Below are positions 1 to 9,387 of a DNA stretch of 64,000 nt, one piece after another (position 1 is the stretch's first letter; each line of letters starts with the position of its first letter). Source of the DNA: Mycobacteriales bacterium (lineage in GTDB: Bacteria > Actinomycetota > Actinomycetes > Mycobacteriales > CADCTP01); contig DASYKU010000048.1 of NCBI GenBank assembly GCA_035995165.1, positions 62,001-126,000 on the forward strand, in the 5' to 3' direction. Both the position numbers and the translations under genes were made by a program. Below the pieces are notes generated by a model. That model was not told the origin of the DNA. It ran no database searches and saw only the letters and a list, made by a program, of their open reading frames with translations.

Positions 1-124
1 GGTCGATCGTCGCCTCCTGGCCGAACCAGGCGGCCAGACCCTCGGCCGTGGTCAGCGCCGTCCAGACCTTCGCCGGCGGGTGCGCGACCTCGACGACCCG
101 CTCGATCCGATCCGGGAACCCCAT
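1..124 (-). CDS. SRPBCC/AHSA1-like protein, N-terminal part (cut by window edge)
   Basis: The first 41 codons of a gene running leftward out of the window. The protein begins MGFPDRIERVVEV and continues with HPPAKVWTALT and LAAWFG, the usual opening of the START-like AHSA1/SRPBCC fold: a first beta strand followed by the P-x-x-V-W-x-A-L helix. A GAGGAGG ribosome binding site lies a few bases before the ATG. Many actinobacterial members are co-transcribed with an ArsR repressor, which fits the twin inverted repeats upstream, but no ArsR gene is visible and it may lie outside the window. The ligand or substrate cannot be inferred. Confidence 0.75.
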   Translation of the reverse strand, partial: MGFPDRIERVVEVAHPPAKVWTALTTAEGLAAWFGQEATID

Positions 125-142
125 GACTGCCTCCTCGAAGTA

Positions 143-183
143 GCAACTGAACGGTTGCCACCCTATAGCAACCGTTCGATTGC
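143..183. promoter_or_regulatory. Twin inverted-repeat operator upstream of the SRPBCC gene
   Basis: Two 16-bp arms, GCAACTGAACGGTTGC and GCAACCGTTCGATTGC, face each other across 9 bases and match in inverted orientation at 14 of 16 positions. Each arm is also itself a small palindrome (CAAC...GTTG and CAAC...ATTG). That layout, two dyads in tandem just upstream of the start codon, is typical of operators for dimeric winged-helix repressors such as ArsR. Binding by an ArsR protein is inference. Confidence 0.6.
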
Positions 184-262
184 GTCAACGGGGCGTGCGA
201 GACATCGGGCGGGATCGACCCCTGCGCGCCGTCGAACACGGCGCGGCTCCTAACGTCGGGTC

Positions 263-958
263 ATGGATCACCCGATCACGCTGATCACCGGCGCCAACAA
301 GGGCCTCGGGTACGAGACGGCCCGCCGCCTGCTCGCCGCCGGCCACACCGTGCTGCTCGGCGCCCGCGACCGCGTCCGGGGCGAGGCGGCGGCGGGCGAG
401 CTCGGCGCCGCCTTCGTGCCGATCGACGTCACCGACGAGGCCGGCGTCGGCGCCGCCGCCGACCACGTCCGCGAGCGCCACGGCCGCCTCGACGTGCTGA
501 TCAACAACGCCGGCATCGTCGGCCCCCGGGGCCCGCTCGCCGACACGACCGCGGCCGAGGCGCTCGCGACGTTCGACACCAACGTCCTCGGCGTCGTCCG
601 CGTCACCCACGCGTTCCTGCCGCTGCTCCGCGAATCCGAGCACCCGCGGATCGTCAACGTCTCCAGCGGGACCGGGACGATCAGCCGGATGGAGGAGATC
701 GGCTGGAACCAGGAGGTGGCGCCGGCGATCTACTCGACCAGCAAGGCCGCGCTGAGCATGCTCACCCTGCACTACGCGCACGCGCTGCCCGGCATCCTGG
801 TCAACGCCGTCGACCCGGGCTACACCGCGACCGCGCTCAACGACTTCCAGGGCACCCAGACCATCGCCCAGGGCACCGACCTGATCGTCGAGCTGGCGAC
901 CCTCCCACCCGGCGGCCCCACCGCCACCGTCCGCCGGCACTGGACGACCCCGGCGTAG
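263..958 (+). CDS. SDR family NAD(P)-dependent oxidoreductase
   Basis: A 231-residue classical short-chain dehydrogenase/reductase. The Rossmann glycine motif TGANKGLG is at residues 9-16, NNAG near 80, the catalytic Ser in NVSSG near 134, and the catalytic pair Y157-x3-K161 in YSTSK. The DPGY segment after the active site is also standard. The G-A-N-K-G-L-G variant is common in members annotated as carbonyl reductase-like. Substrate and cofactor preference are not readable. It is transcribed alone, divergently from the SRPBCC gene, so the twin operator could also affect it. Confidence 0.92.
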   Translation: MDHPITLITGANKGLGYETARRLLAAGHTVLLGARDRVRGEAAAGELGAAFVPIDVTDEAGVGAAADHVRERHGRLDVLINNAGIVGPRGPLADTTAAEALATFDTNVLGVVRVTHAFLPLLRESEHPRIVNVSSGTGTISRMEEIGWNQEVAPAIYSTSKAALSMLTLHYAHALPGILVNAVDPGYTATALNDFQGTQTIAQGTDLIVELATLPPGGPTATVRRHWTTPA

Positions 959-1083
959 CATCCGCAGCGCACGATCGACCCGAGGAGGTGAGACCCATTT
1001 CCGCACAGTCCGGCTGGGTGCTCCCGACCTCCAGGCTCGCCTGACGGGAGTGCCGGCAGAAGGCATCCCGAAAGGCGAACTCC

Positions 1084-1836
1084 ATGTACTTCACCGCGAC
1101 GGCGACCGCCGACGGCGTCACCGAACGCCTCTTCACGCTCGACGACGTCCCCGGCGTCCTCTGGACCCCGGCCGACGCCGGCCGTCCGCCGGGCGCCGCC
1201 GGCGGTCCGCTGATCCTGCTCGGCCACGGCGGCGGCCAGCACAAGAGGGCGCCGGGCCTGCTCGCCCGGGCCCGCCGCTTCGTGGCCGCGGGCTTCACGG
1301 TCGCCGCCGTCGACGCCCCCGGCCACGGCGACCGGCCGACCGCCGCCCGCGAGCAGCGGTACGCGGAACTGGCCCGGCGGGTCGCCGCCGGCGAACCGCT
1401 GGCCGACCTGATGACCCGGGAGAACGCCGAGCTGGCCGCGGTCGCGGTCCCGGAGTGGCGCGTCACCCTCGACGCCCTGCTCGACGGCGGCCACGCGCAC
1501 GGCCCGGTCGGCTACTGGGGCGTCTCGATGGGCGCCGGCCTCGGCCTCCCGTTCGTCGCCGCCGACGCCCGGATCGGGGCCGCGGTGCTCGGCCTCGCCG
1601 CCGGCGCCGGGCTGGTCGAGGCGGCGGCCCGGATCACCGTCCCGGTCGAGTTCCTGCTGCAGTGGGACGACGACGTGGTGCCGCGCGCGGGCGGCCTGGC
1701 CCTCTTCGACGCGTTCGCCTCAGCGGAGAAGACCCTGCACGCCAACCCGGGCGGCCACACCGCCGTCCCCGCCTTCGAACTGGACAGCGCCGAGCGCTTC
1801 TTCCGCCGCCACCTCAGCCGCGCAGACCCGCGATGA
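1084..1836 (+). CDS. Alpha/beta hydrolase (dienelactone hydrolase-like)
   Basis: A 250-residue alpha/beta hydrolase. The HGGGQHK segment near residue 45 matches the oxyanion-hole strand, GVSMGAG places the nucleophile at Ser148, D194-D196 in QWDDDVVP supplies the acid, and H225 in NPGGHTAV completes the triad. Family resemblance is to dienelactone hydrolase or acyl-peptidase-like esterases; the substrate is unknown. The ATG follows an AAAGGCG ribosome binding site. The gene stands alone, with its 3' end overlapping a TetR remnant on the other strand. Confidence 0.85.
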   Translation: MYFTATATADGVTERLFTLDDVPGVLWTPADAGRPPGAAGGPLILLGHGGGQHKRAPGLLARARRFVAAGFTVAAVDAPGHGDRPTAAREQRYAELARRVAAGEPLADLMTRENAELAAVAVPEWRVTLDALLDGGHAHGPVGYWGVSMGAGLGLPFVAADARIGAAVLGLAAGAGLVEAAARITVPVEFLLQWDDDVVPRAGGLALFDAFASAEKTLHANPGGHTAVPAFELDSAERFFRRHLSRADPR

Positions 1837-1915
1837 GCAGGTCGATCAGGCGGGTCGGGTCGTAGTTGTCGTCGGCGCCGATGCAGAGCTGGCCGACGCC
1901 GCGCAGCAGCTCGAG
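1814..1915 (-). pseudogene. TetR-family regulator, C-terminal remnant
   Basis: Read on the minus strand, the last ~30 codons before a stop give GVGQLCIGADDNYDP followed by TRLIDLLIAGL. Tails of this form (acidic ...YDP, then a hydrophobic helix ending the protein) are common in TetR repressors. Beyond position ~1915 similarity stops, and the other strand becomes an aldo/keto reductase without its N-terminus. There is no helix-turn-helix. I read it as the surviving 3' end of a TetR gene that once faced away from the reductase gene. The identification rests on a short stretch. Confidence 0.5.
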
Positions 1916-1918
1916 GGG

Positions 1919-2443
1919 TGGACCGCCCGGGAGCACCACCTCGGCCGGTACGTGACCGAGCAGCCGCCGTACTCGATCCTGCAGCGCGGCATCGAGACGC
2001 ACGTCCTGCCGGTGACCGAGGAGTACGGCATGGGCGTGCTCGCCTGGAGCCCGCTGGCCTCGGGCTGGCTGTCCGGCGCGGTCCGGGCCGGCCAGGAGGT
2101 CACCGGCAACCGCGCGACCGCGGTCCCGCAGCGCTTCGACCTCACCGTCCCGGCCAATCAGGCCAAGCTGGACGCGGTCGAGCAACTGGCCAAGGTCGCG
2201 GCCGAGGCCGGCCTGACGATGATCCAGCTCGCGCTGGGGCTCGTCACCGCGCACCCGGCCGTGACCAGCGCGATCATCGGTCCCCGTACGGTCGAGCACC
2301 TGCGCTCGCAGATCGCCGCCGCCGACACCGTGCTGCCCGCCGACATGCTCGACGCGATCGTCGCCCCCGGCACCGACCTGGCCCCGGAGGAGAAGTTCGA
2401 CGCCCCGCCGGCGCTGCTCGACCCGTCCCTGCGCCGCCGCTGA
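1919..2443 (+). pseudogene. Aldo/keto reductase, C-terminal half only
   Basis: About 174 in-frame codons match the C-terminal half of AKR-superfamily proteins: GRYVTEQPPYSIL, YGMGVLAWSPLASGWLSG and TSAIIGPRTVEHL (cofactor-binding end). A complete enzyme is ~330 residues and has its catalytic Asp-Tyr-Lys-His set in the missing half, so this fragment cannot be active. A nominal start exists at 1952, within the conserved core. The fragment begins exactly where a TetR remnant on the opposite strand stops, so one deletion appears to have removed both 5' ends and the shared promoter. Confidence 0.75.
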
Positions 2444-2493
2444 CGAGCCGAGCTCGTCATGACGGCGGGCCGGGGGCGCGCGATGATGGGCGG

Positions 2494-3663
2494 ATGGACC
2501 GGGACGTTCTCGAGGGCGGCGGGCCGCCGCGGGCCGGGTCGCCCCGGCGGCTCCCCCGGTTCCGGCCGCCCCGGCTGGGCCCGCGCGGCCGGTGGGTCGC
2601 CGGGATCGGCGCCGGGCTGACCGCGGTCCTCGCGATCACGCTGCTGCAGCGCACCGCGCCCGAGCCGGTGCCGGTGGCCGCGCCGAGCCCGTCGGCCCCG
2701 ATCGCCGCGCCGGAGCCGGCGCCGGCCCTGGCGCCGCCGCTGCCGGCGACCGGATCCAGCATCGGGCCGGGATTCCTGGACCCGGTGGCGAAGTGGGAGC
2801 TGTTCGCCCGTACCGACACCGAGGTCGACCGGATCCAGCCGCTGCTGGCCCGGGTGACCCGGACCGCGGTGCCTCGGCTGCTGAGCACCGGGCCGGTCTC
2901 GTTCCTGGTGACCGCGGACCGGGCGCTGGTCCGGCCGCTGGACGTCGTACCCGGGTACGAGGTGCCCGACGGACGGCCGGCACGGGAGATGCCGACCGCG
3001 CTGAGCCCGCACGGGCCGGTCTTCCCCGGGCCCGATCCCGGGCACATCTGGGTGCCGTCGGGCAGCTCGCTGGTGCTGCGGGCGCTGGACGGCGGTCCGG
3101 ACGTGGCCCGGATCGTGCTGCCGGAGGACGAGCCGTACCAGCTCGTGGTCGTGGACGGGGGCGGCACCCTGCTCGTCCCCGGCACCAGCGGGGTGTACGA
3201 GGCCCGGCCGGACGGGCTGCGCAAGCTCAGCACCGGCGCGCTGCTCGCCGTCGGGCCGCGCAACTGGCTGGTGGCCGAGTGCACCGACCGGCACCGCTGC
3301 TACAGCGACCTCCTCGACCGCGCCACCGGCGCCCGGCGCGAGATCGGGCCGCCGGTGTCGGTCGGCCCGACGGTGGGCGCGATCTCACCGGACGGGCGGA
3401 CCGCGGCCATCTACCGGACCGAGGACGGCGGCCACGTCGACCTCGACCTGGTCGACCTCGCCAGCGGCGAGATCCGGACCGCCGACGTGGAGCTGGAGCA
3501 GTCCGTCGAGCCGGGCATGCTCGCCTGGTCGCCGGACGGCCGGCTGTTCGTGATCGCCGCCGGCGGCGCGATCCGGATGATCGACCGCGACTCCGGGCGC
3601 GCCGGGCCGATCGGCCCGCCACTCCCCCCGGTCCGCCAGCTCGCCGTCCGGACCACCGGGTGA
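2494..3663 (+). CDS. Membrane-anchored propeller-like protein of unknown function
   Basis: A 389-residue protein with a basic, Pro/Arg-rich cytoplasmic N-terminus, one membrane segment near residues 31-48 (WVAGIGAGLTAVLAITLL), a Pro/Ala/Ser linker, and a soluble domain that should lie outside the membrane. That domain contains repeated blade-like strands, including GAISPDGRTAAIY and LAWSPDGRLFVIA, the signature of WD40/TolB-type beta-propellers. No catalytic motif is seen. I start it at ATG 2494, because everything upstream in this frame belongs to the reductase remnant. A sensor or scaffold role is conceivable but unsupported. Confidence 0.7.
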   Translation: MDRDVLEGGGPPRAGSPRRLPRFRPPRLGPRGRWVAGIGAGLTAVLAITLLQRTAPEPVPVAAPSPSAPIAAPEPAPALAPPLPATGSSIGPGFLDPVAKWELFARTDTEVDRIQPLLARVTRTAVPRLLSTGPVSFLVTADRALVRPLDVVPGYEVPDGRPAREMPTALSPHGPVFPGPDPGHIWVPSGSSLVLRALDGGPDVARIVLPEDEPYQLVVVDGGGTLLVPGTSGVYEARPDGLRKLSTGALLAVGPRNWLVAECTDRHRCYSDLLDRATGARREIGPPVSVGPTVGAISPDGRTAAIYRTEDGGHVDLDLVDLASGEIRTADVELEQSVEPGMLAWSPDGRLFVIAAGGAIRMIDRDSGRAGPIGPPLPPVRQLAVRTTG

Positions 3664-3790
3664 TCCACCGCCGCCGGACGATCCACCGTCGCCGGGCGCC
3701 CAGGATGATCCACCGGATCGGGTGAGCCCGTGGACGGGACTCGCGCCGGGGACGGAGACTGCGGGGGCGGAACGAGTCCGGGAGGCAACG

Positions 3791-5311
3791 ATGCCCAGCG
3801 AGACCCACCTCGGCGCGCTCGTCGAGTCGGCGTTCGAACGGCGCGGCGACGAGACGACGCTCGTGTACGAGGGCCGGCGCCTGTCCGCGGCCGAACGCCT
3901 CGACGCCGTCCGGCGGCTGACCGGCGGCCTGGTCGGTCTCGGTATCAGACCCGGCGAGCGGGTCGTCGTCTGCATGGCCAACGGACCCGAGGTCGAGGTC
4001 GCGTACGGGGCGATCTGGCGGGCCGGCGCGGTCGTCACCCCGGTGGTGTTCCTGCTCAGCGAGGCCGAGCTGCGGCACGTGCTGGCCGACTCCGGCGCGG
4101 TCGCCGTGATCACCTCACCCGAGCTGCTCGTCCGGGTGGCGCCGGCCGCGGCCGCGGCGCCGGCGGTCCGGCACGTCATCGTGGCCGGGGACGCGCCGGG
4201 CACGGTCCCGTACGCGGAGCTGGTCGCGGCCGACCCGCACCCGCTGGTGGACCGGAAGGCCGACGACCTCGGTGCGCTGATGTACACCGGTGGCACGACC
4301 GGCCGGGCCAAGGGCGTCATGCTCACCCACGGCAACCTCTGGTGGTGCGGGCGCTGCGCGTACGAGCGGGGCCGGGACACCTACGACGGCAAGTCGAGCC
4401 TGACCGCGTTGCCGCTGTCGCACGCGTTCGGGCTGATCGTGACGATCGTCGGGGCGTTCATCGAGGAGCAGCCCGGCCCGTCGGTGCTCATGCGCTGGTT
4501 CGAGCCGGCCGGCTGGCTGCGGCTCGCGGCCGAGCACCGGGTCAGCGGCGGCCAGCTGGTGCCCTCGATGCTCGCGCTGCTGCTGCAGCAGCCGCTGGAG
4601 GACCACGACCTGTCCGAGCTGCGGTACCTCAGTGTCGGGGCCGCGCCGCTGCCGGCCGCCGTCCGGGCCGAGTGGGAGAAGCGGGTGCCGGGGGCGGAGG
4701 TGCTGGAGGGGTACGGCTGCACCGAGTCCGGCGCGGTGATCTCCAGCTCGACGCTGGCGGACCGCCGGGCCGGGTCGGTCGGCCGCCCGCTCCCCCGCTA
4801 CGAGGTCCGGGTCGTCGACGACGCCGGCCGCGATGTCGCGGCGGGCGCGGACGGCGAGGTCTGGGCCCGCGGCCCGGGCGTGATGACCGGCTACTGGAAC
4901 GACCCGGAGACCACCGCCGGCACGCTGGCCGAGGGCTGGCTGCACACCGGCGACGTCGGCCACCTCGACGCCGACGGCTTCCTCTGGCTGGTCGACCGCA
5001 AGAAGGACCTCATCATCCGCAGCGGTGTGAACGTCTTCCCGCGCGACGTGGAGGAGGTCCTGCTGGAGCACCCGGGCATCGCCGCGGCGGCGGTCGTCGG
5101 CCGGCCCGATCCCGTCCGCGGCGAGGAGGTCGTCGCGTTCGTCGCGGCCCGCCCCGGGTCGATCCTGGACGCGGCCGAGGTCGAGGCGTTCGCGGCCGCC
5201 CGTCTCTCCGGCATCCACCGCCCGCACGACGTCCGCGTCGTCGACACCATCCCCGTCACCAGCGTCGGCAAGACCGACCGCAAGGCCCTCCGCAGCCGCC
5301 TGCTCCAGTGA
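3791..5311 (+). CDS. Acyl-CoA synthetase / AMP-dependent ligase
   Basis: A 506-residue ANL-superfamily adenylating enzyme. Motifs in order: P-loop YTGGTTGRAKG near residues 165-175, GYGCTESG near 313, GWLHTGDVG near 380, the hinge DRKKDLIIRSG near 401, and catalytic lysine ~493 in GKTDRK. It should activate a carboxylic acid as acyl-AMP and transfer it to CoA. Chain length and ring preference are not predictable; overall it looks like medium- or long-chain fatty acid or aryl acid ligases. The ATG at 3791 follows GGAGG with 5-base spacing; upstream in-frame starts lack a site. Confidence 0.92.
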   Translation: MPSETHLGALVESAFERRGDETTLVYEGRRLSAAERLDAVRRLTGGLVGLGIRPGERVVVCMANGPEVEVAYGAIWRAGAVVTPVVFLLSEAELRHVLADSGAVAVITSPELLVRVAPAAAAAPAVRHVIVAGDAPGTVPYAELVAADPHPLVDRKADDLGALMYTGGTTGRAKGVMLTHGNLWWCGRCAYERGRDTYDGKSSLTALPLSHAFGLIVTIVGAFIEEQPGPSVLMRWFEPAGWLRLAAEHRVSGGQLVPSMLALLLQQPLEDHDLSELRYLSVGAAPLPAAVRAEWEKRVPGAEVLEGYGCTESGAVISSSTLADRRAGSVGRPLPRYEVRVVDDAGRDVAAGADGEVWARGPGVMTGYWNDPETTAGTLAEGWLHTGDVGHLDADGFLWLVDRKKDLIIRSGVNVFPRDVEEVLLEHPGIAAAAVVGRPDPVRGEEVVAFVAARPGSILDAAEVEAFAAARLSGIHRPHDVRVVDTIPVTSVGKTDRKALRSRLLQ

Positions 5312-5363
5312 TCGTGGAGCCGCAGCGCCTCGACGAGATCGACCGCCTGCACGGGCGGGACGG

Positions 5364-5480
5364 CTCCGCCGATCGCGAGCCCGCACGCTCGGGATCACCG
5401 GACGGACCGTACGAACCCACCTGTCACAGATCTACACGCGACCGGGCGTCGCCAGCCGCGGCGAGGCGGTCGCGCTCACC
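5364..5480 (+). pseudogene. LuxR-type HTH, C-terminal remnant
   Basis: From 5388 the plus strand reads LGITGRTVRTHLSQIY, then GVASRGEAVALTR, which is the recognition helix and last helix of a LuxR/GerE DNA-binding domain. The residues before it (GRLRRSRART) are a degraded version of the usual G-L-s-n-r-e-I-A motif. The rest of the regulator is absent and there is no start codon. Its end overlaps the 3' end of the VWA gene on the other strand. Confidence 0.55.
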
Positions 5481-6573
5481 CGGCCGTCCGGGGTGGGGTG
5501 GGGCGGGGGGACGGGAGGTGGCGGACGCGGTTCCACCAGAGGGAGAGGCCGACCGCGAGGGCGACCAGGAGACCGCCCAGCCCGGCGAACCAGGCGGCGA
5601 GGTCGAGGTGCTTGTGGGTGACGGTGATCGCCCGCGGCAGGTCGCCGAGCGCGCTCTGCAGCTGGGTCGCGTCCTGCGCGCTGTAGAAATGACCGCCGGT
5701 GGTCGCGGCGACCTGCTTGAGCGAGGCGTAGTCGGCGACCAGCGGACCACCCCGGCCACCGCCGCGACCACCGCCGCCGAACGGGCCGCCGCCGAAGATC
5801 CCGCCCGGTCCGTCCCCGATCTGGGAGGCGTCGCAGACCATCGGCGCCGGCGTCGTCGTACCGAAGCCGATCGTGTAGACGCGCAGCTTGCGGGCGGCCG
5901 CCTCCTGCGCGGCCGTCTGCGGCTCGACGCCCTGGGTGTTCGCGCCGTCGGTGAGCACGACGATCACGTCGGCCGCGTACGCGGTCCCCTCGGCGCTGCT
6001 GCTGACCGCGGCCCCGGTCGGCGGCACCGAGCTGTCCACGTCGGCGATCGCGTCGATCGAGGTGAGGATCGCCTGCCCGATCGCGGTGCCGCGGGAGGTG
6101 GTCAGGTTCGGCAGCGCGTCCAGCAGGGCCTTGGTGTCGGTGGTCGGCGGCACGATCACGCCGGCCACCCCGGCGAAGGCGACGAGCCCGATCCGGGCCC
6201 CGCCCGGCTGCGCCTTGATGAAGTCGGCGGCGGCCTTCTCGGCCGCGGTGAGCCGGTTCGGTGAGACGTCCGCGGAGCACATCGAGCCGGAGACGTCCAG
6301 GGCCAGCAGGATCGTGGTCTGGCTGGACGGGACGGCGACCGAGGCCTGCGGGCGGGCGGCCCCGACCGCGAGCACGGCGAGCCCGGCGACGAGCAGGGCG
6401 GTGGGGATGCGGCGGCGCCAGAGCGTCCGGCCCGGCAGCGCGGCGCGGACGAGCGCGGCCGAGGTGACCCGGACCGCGGCCCGCCGGCGGCGGCGCCGGG
6501 TCCACCAGGCCACGCCGAGCACGAGCGGGACGACGATCAGCGCCAGCAGGGCCGTGGGCCACGCGAACGACAT
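5476..6573 (-). CDS. VWA-domain membrane protein (BatB-like)
   Basis: A 365-residue protein with two N-terminal membrane segments (about 7-24 and 58-74), a von Willebrand A domain and a C-terminal membrane segment (about 325-343). The metal-ion-dependent adhesion motif starts at D93 in DVSGSM, with the later TDGAN motif conserved. A Gly-rich loop (IFGGGPFGGGGRGGG) interrupts the domain. Such proteins work with MoxR AAA ATPases, as in the Bacteroides Bat and actinobacterial MoxR-DUF58-VWA operons. Its ATG overlaps the upstream gene's stop (TGATG), so it is the last gene of the operon. Confidence 0.88.
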   Translation of the reverse strand: MSFAWPTALLALIVVPLVLGVAWWTRRRRRRAAVRVTSAALVRAALPGRTLWRRRIPTALLVAGLAVLAVGAARPQASVAVPSSQTTILLALDVSGSMCSADVSPNRLTAAEKAAADFIKAQPGGARIGLVAFAGVAGVIVPPTTDTKALLDALPNLTTSRGTAIGQAILTSIDAIADVDSSVPPTGAAVSSSAEGTAYAADVIVVLTDGANTQGVEPQTAAQEAAARKLRVYTIGFGTTTPAPMVCDASQIGDGPGGIFGGGPFGGGGRGGGRGGPLVADYASLKQVAATTGGHFYSAQDATQLQSALGDLPRAITVTHKHLDLAAWFAGLGGLLVALAVGLSLWWNRVRHLPSPRPTPPRTAG

Positions 6574-7526
6574 CAGACCAGCCTCCCCGTACGCAGGACG
6601 GTGAGGACCGCTCCGGTCGCCAGCAGCAGGATGGCGAACCCGGTGAACGCACCGGCCAGCGGAAGGTCCTCGCGGTGGGTGGTCAGCCGCAGGTCGATGG
6701 TGGAGGCGATGCCGTCGAGCTCGGCGGCGTCCGAGGCGGGGTGGTACGAGCCGCCGGTGGTCTTCGCGATCCCGGCCAGCGTGTCCTCGTCCAGCACGGT
6801 GTGGATCTTGAAGCCGTCGACGGTGACCGTCCCGCCGGCCGCGGTGCCGACCCCGACGGTCTCCACGTGCACGCCGGCCTTCTGCGCGGCCGTCGCCGCC
6901 GCCGCGGTGGCCTCGTCGCTGCCCCGGTCCTCGCCGTCGGAGAACAGCACGACCGTCGCCGACGGCCAGAACCCGAGGTCGGGCACGGTGCCGTCCTTGC
7001 CGATCACGACCTTCTTGCCGGTGATCGCGGACAGGGAGGTGAGCAGCGCGTTCGCCAGCGACGTACCGCCGGCGACGTTGAGGCGGTTGACCGCGTTCGC
7101 GGCCGCCTCGTGGTCGGCGCCGGGCCGGTCGGTGGTGAGCCCGCCGTTCTGGAAGGCGACGACGCCGACGTCGACGCTGTCCGGCTGCGCGTCGATGAAC
7201 GCGGTCGCGGCCTGCTTCGCCGCGGCCATCCGCGTCGGCGCGACGTCGGTGGCGGCCATGCTGTTGGACACGTCCATCGCGACGATCACCGTCCCGGCGG
7301 CCCGGGTCACCGGGACCGACGCGGCCGGCCCGGCGATGGCCAGCGCCAGCACCGCGAGCCCGCCGATGCTGAACCAGAGCCCGGCCGCGCGCCGCGACCC
7401 GCCGGTGGACAGGCCCGCGGCGGCGAGGGCCGCGGCCCGGCGCCGGGACGCGATCACGGCGCCCGCGACCAGCGCCGCCACGACGAGGACGCCGAGCACG
7501 AGCCACCAGGGCGAGGAGAACCTCAC
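6573..7526 (-). CDS. VWA-domain membrane protein (BatA-like)
   Basis: A 317-residue paralogue of the next gene. It has N-terminal membrane segments near residues 8-25 and 52-70, the MIDAS motif DVSNSM at 85-90, GGTSL and SDGEDRG further on, and a membrane segment at the C-terminus. The GTG start overlaps the stop of the DUF58 gene (GTGA). Two adjacent membrane VWA proteins behind MoxR and DUF58 genes is the classical Bat-like arrangement, taken to be a membrane complex remodelled by the ATPase. The client is unknown. Confidence 0.88.
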   Translation of the reverse strand: MRFSSPWWLVLGVLVVAALVAGAVIASRRRAAALAAAGLSTGGSRRAAGLWFSIGGLAVLALAIAGPAASVPVTRAAGTVIVAMDVSNSMAATDVAPTRMAAAKQAATAFIDAQPDSVDVGVVAFQNGGLTTDRPGADHEAAANAVNRLNVAGGTSLANALLTSLSAITGKKVVIGKDGTVPDLGFWPSATVVLFSDGEDRGSDEATAAAATAAQKAGVHVETVGVGTAAGGTVTVDGFKIHTVLDEDTLAGIAKTTGGSYHPASDAAELDGIASTIDLRLTTHREDLPLAGAFTGFAILLLATGAVLTVLRTGRLV

Positions 7527-8407
7527 GCGCGCCTCCAGCGGGTGCCGGCGACGACCTCGACCAGCGCCTCGACCAGGTCGCGGTCGGTGCCGATCCGGTG
7601 CAGCGGTACGCCGGCCCGGCGCATCCGGCCCGCGATGACGGCGTCGCGCTCCGCCACCCCGGCCCGGAACCGGCTGCGGAACAGCGGGTCGCCGGAGTCG
7701 ACGAACAGCTGCTCGCCGGTCTCGGCGTCCTCGACCACGACCAGGCCCACGTCGGGCAGGTCGTCGTCGGCCGCGTCCAGGACCCGCAGCGCGACCACGT
7801 CGTGCCGGTGTACGAGGCGCAGCAGCGGCTTGTCCCAGTCCCCCGTACCGATGAAGTCGGACACGATGATGATCAGCGAACGCCGCTTCGCCAGCGACGA
7901 CACCGCGTCGAGCATCACGGCGAAGTCGGTGGTGACGGCGGCCGGCGCCGCGGTCGTCCGGTCGAGCTCGTGCCCGATCCGGAGCGCGTGCGCGCGACCG
8001 GTCCCCGCCGGGACGACCCGCATCTCGGCGCCGTCGTGCAGCACCGCGCCGATCCGGTTGCCGCCGCGGCCGAACAGCCGGGCCAGGATCAGCGCGAGCT
8101 CGCCCAGCACGTCCTGCTTGCCGCGACCCGGCGTACCGACGGTCATCGAGGCGGACCGGTCCAGCACCAGCCAGACGGTGAGCTCGCGGTCCTCGGTGAA
8201 CTGCCGGACCTGCGGCTCGTTCAGCCGGGCGGTCGCGTTCCAGTCGATGTGCCGGGCGTCGTCCTCCTCGACGTACTCGCGCAGGCCGGCGAAGTCGAGC
8301 CCGGAGCCCCGGTACGGCGTGCGGTACGCGCCCTGGAGCCGCCCGTCGAGACGGCGGATCACCCGCCACTCCAGTCGGAGCAGCAGACGGTCGGGCGCGG
8401 TCGCCAT
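7523..8407 (-). CDS. DUF58 domain protein
   Basis: A 294-residue soluble protein. The segments DFAGLREYVEEDDARHIDWNATAR and, further on, VWLVLDRSASM are the DUF58 hallmark followed by its VWA-like core. DUF58 proteins are invariable partners of MoxR ATPases and often precede transglutaminase or VWA genes. Here the gene sits three bases after the MoxR stop and overlaps the following VWA gene by four. The Asp-x-Ser-x-Ser metal site is kept (DRSAS), so it may bind Mg2+ and act as the adaptor between ATPase and VWA proteins; the adaptor role is inference. Confidence 0.9.
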   Translation of the reverse strand: MATAPDRLLLRLEWRVIRRLDGRLQGAYRTPYRGSGLDFAGLREYVEEDDARHIDWNATARLNEPQVRQFTEDRELTVWLVLDRSASMTVGTPGRGKQDVLGELALILARLFGRGGNRIGAVLHDGAEMRVVPAGTGRAHALRIGHELDRTTAAPAAVTTDFAVMLDAVSSLAKRRSLIIIVSDFIGTGDWDKPLLRLVHRHDVVALRVLDAADDDLPDVGLVVVEDAETGEQLFVDSGDPLFRSRFRAGVAERDAVIAGRMRRAGVPLHRIGTDRDLVEALVEVVAGTRWRRA

Positions 8408-8410
8408 GGG

Positions 8411-9376
<966 letters not shown>

Positions 9377-9387
9377 GGGTACTCCTG

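Noticed and set aside
185-1066. Long minus-strand open frames opposite the SDR gene
   Set aside because: Composition is Arg/Asp/Gly/Val-rich shadow coding produced by high GC; the plus strand has a complete SDR with motifs.
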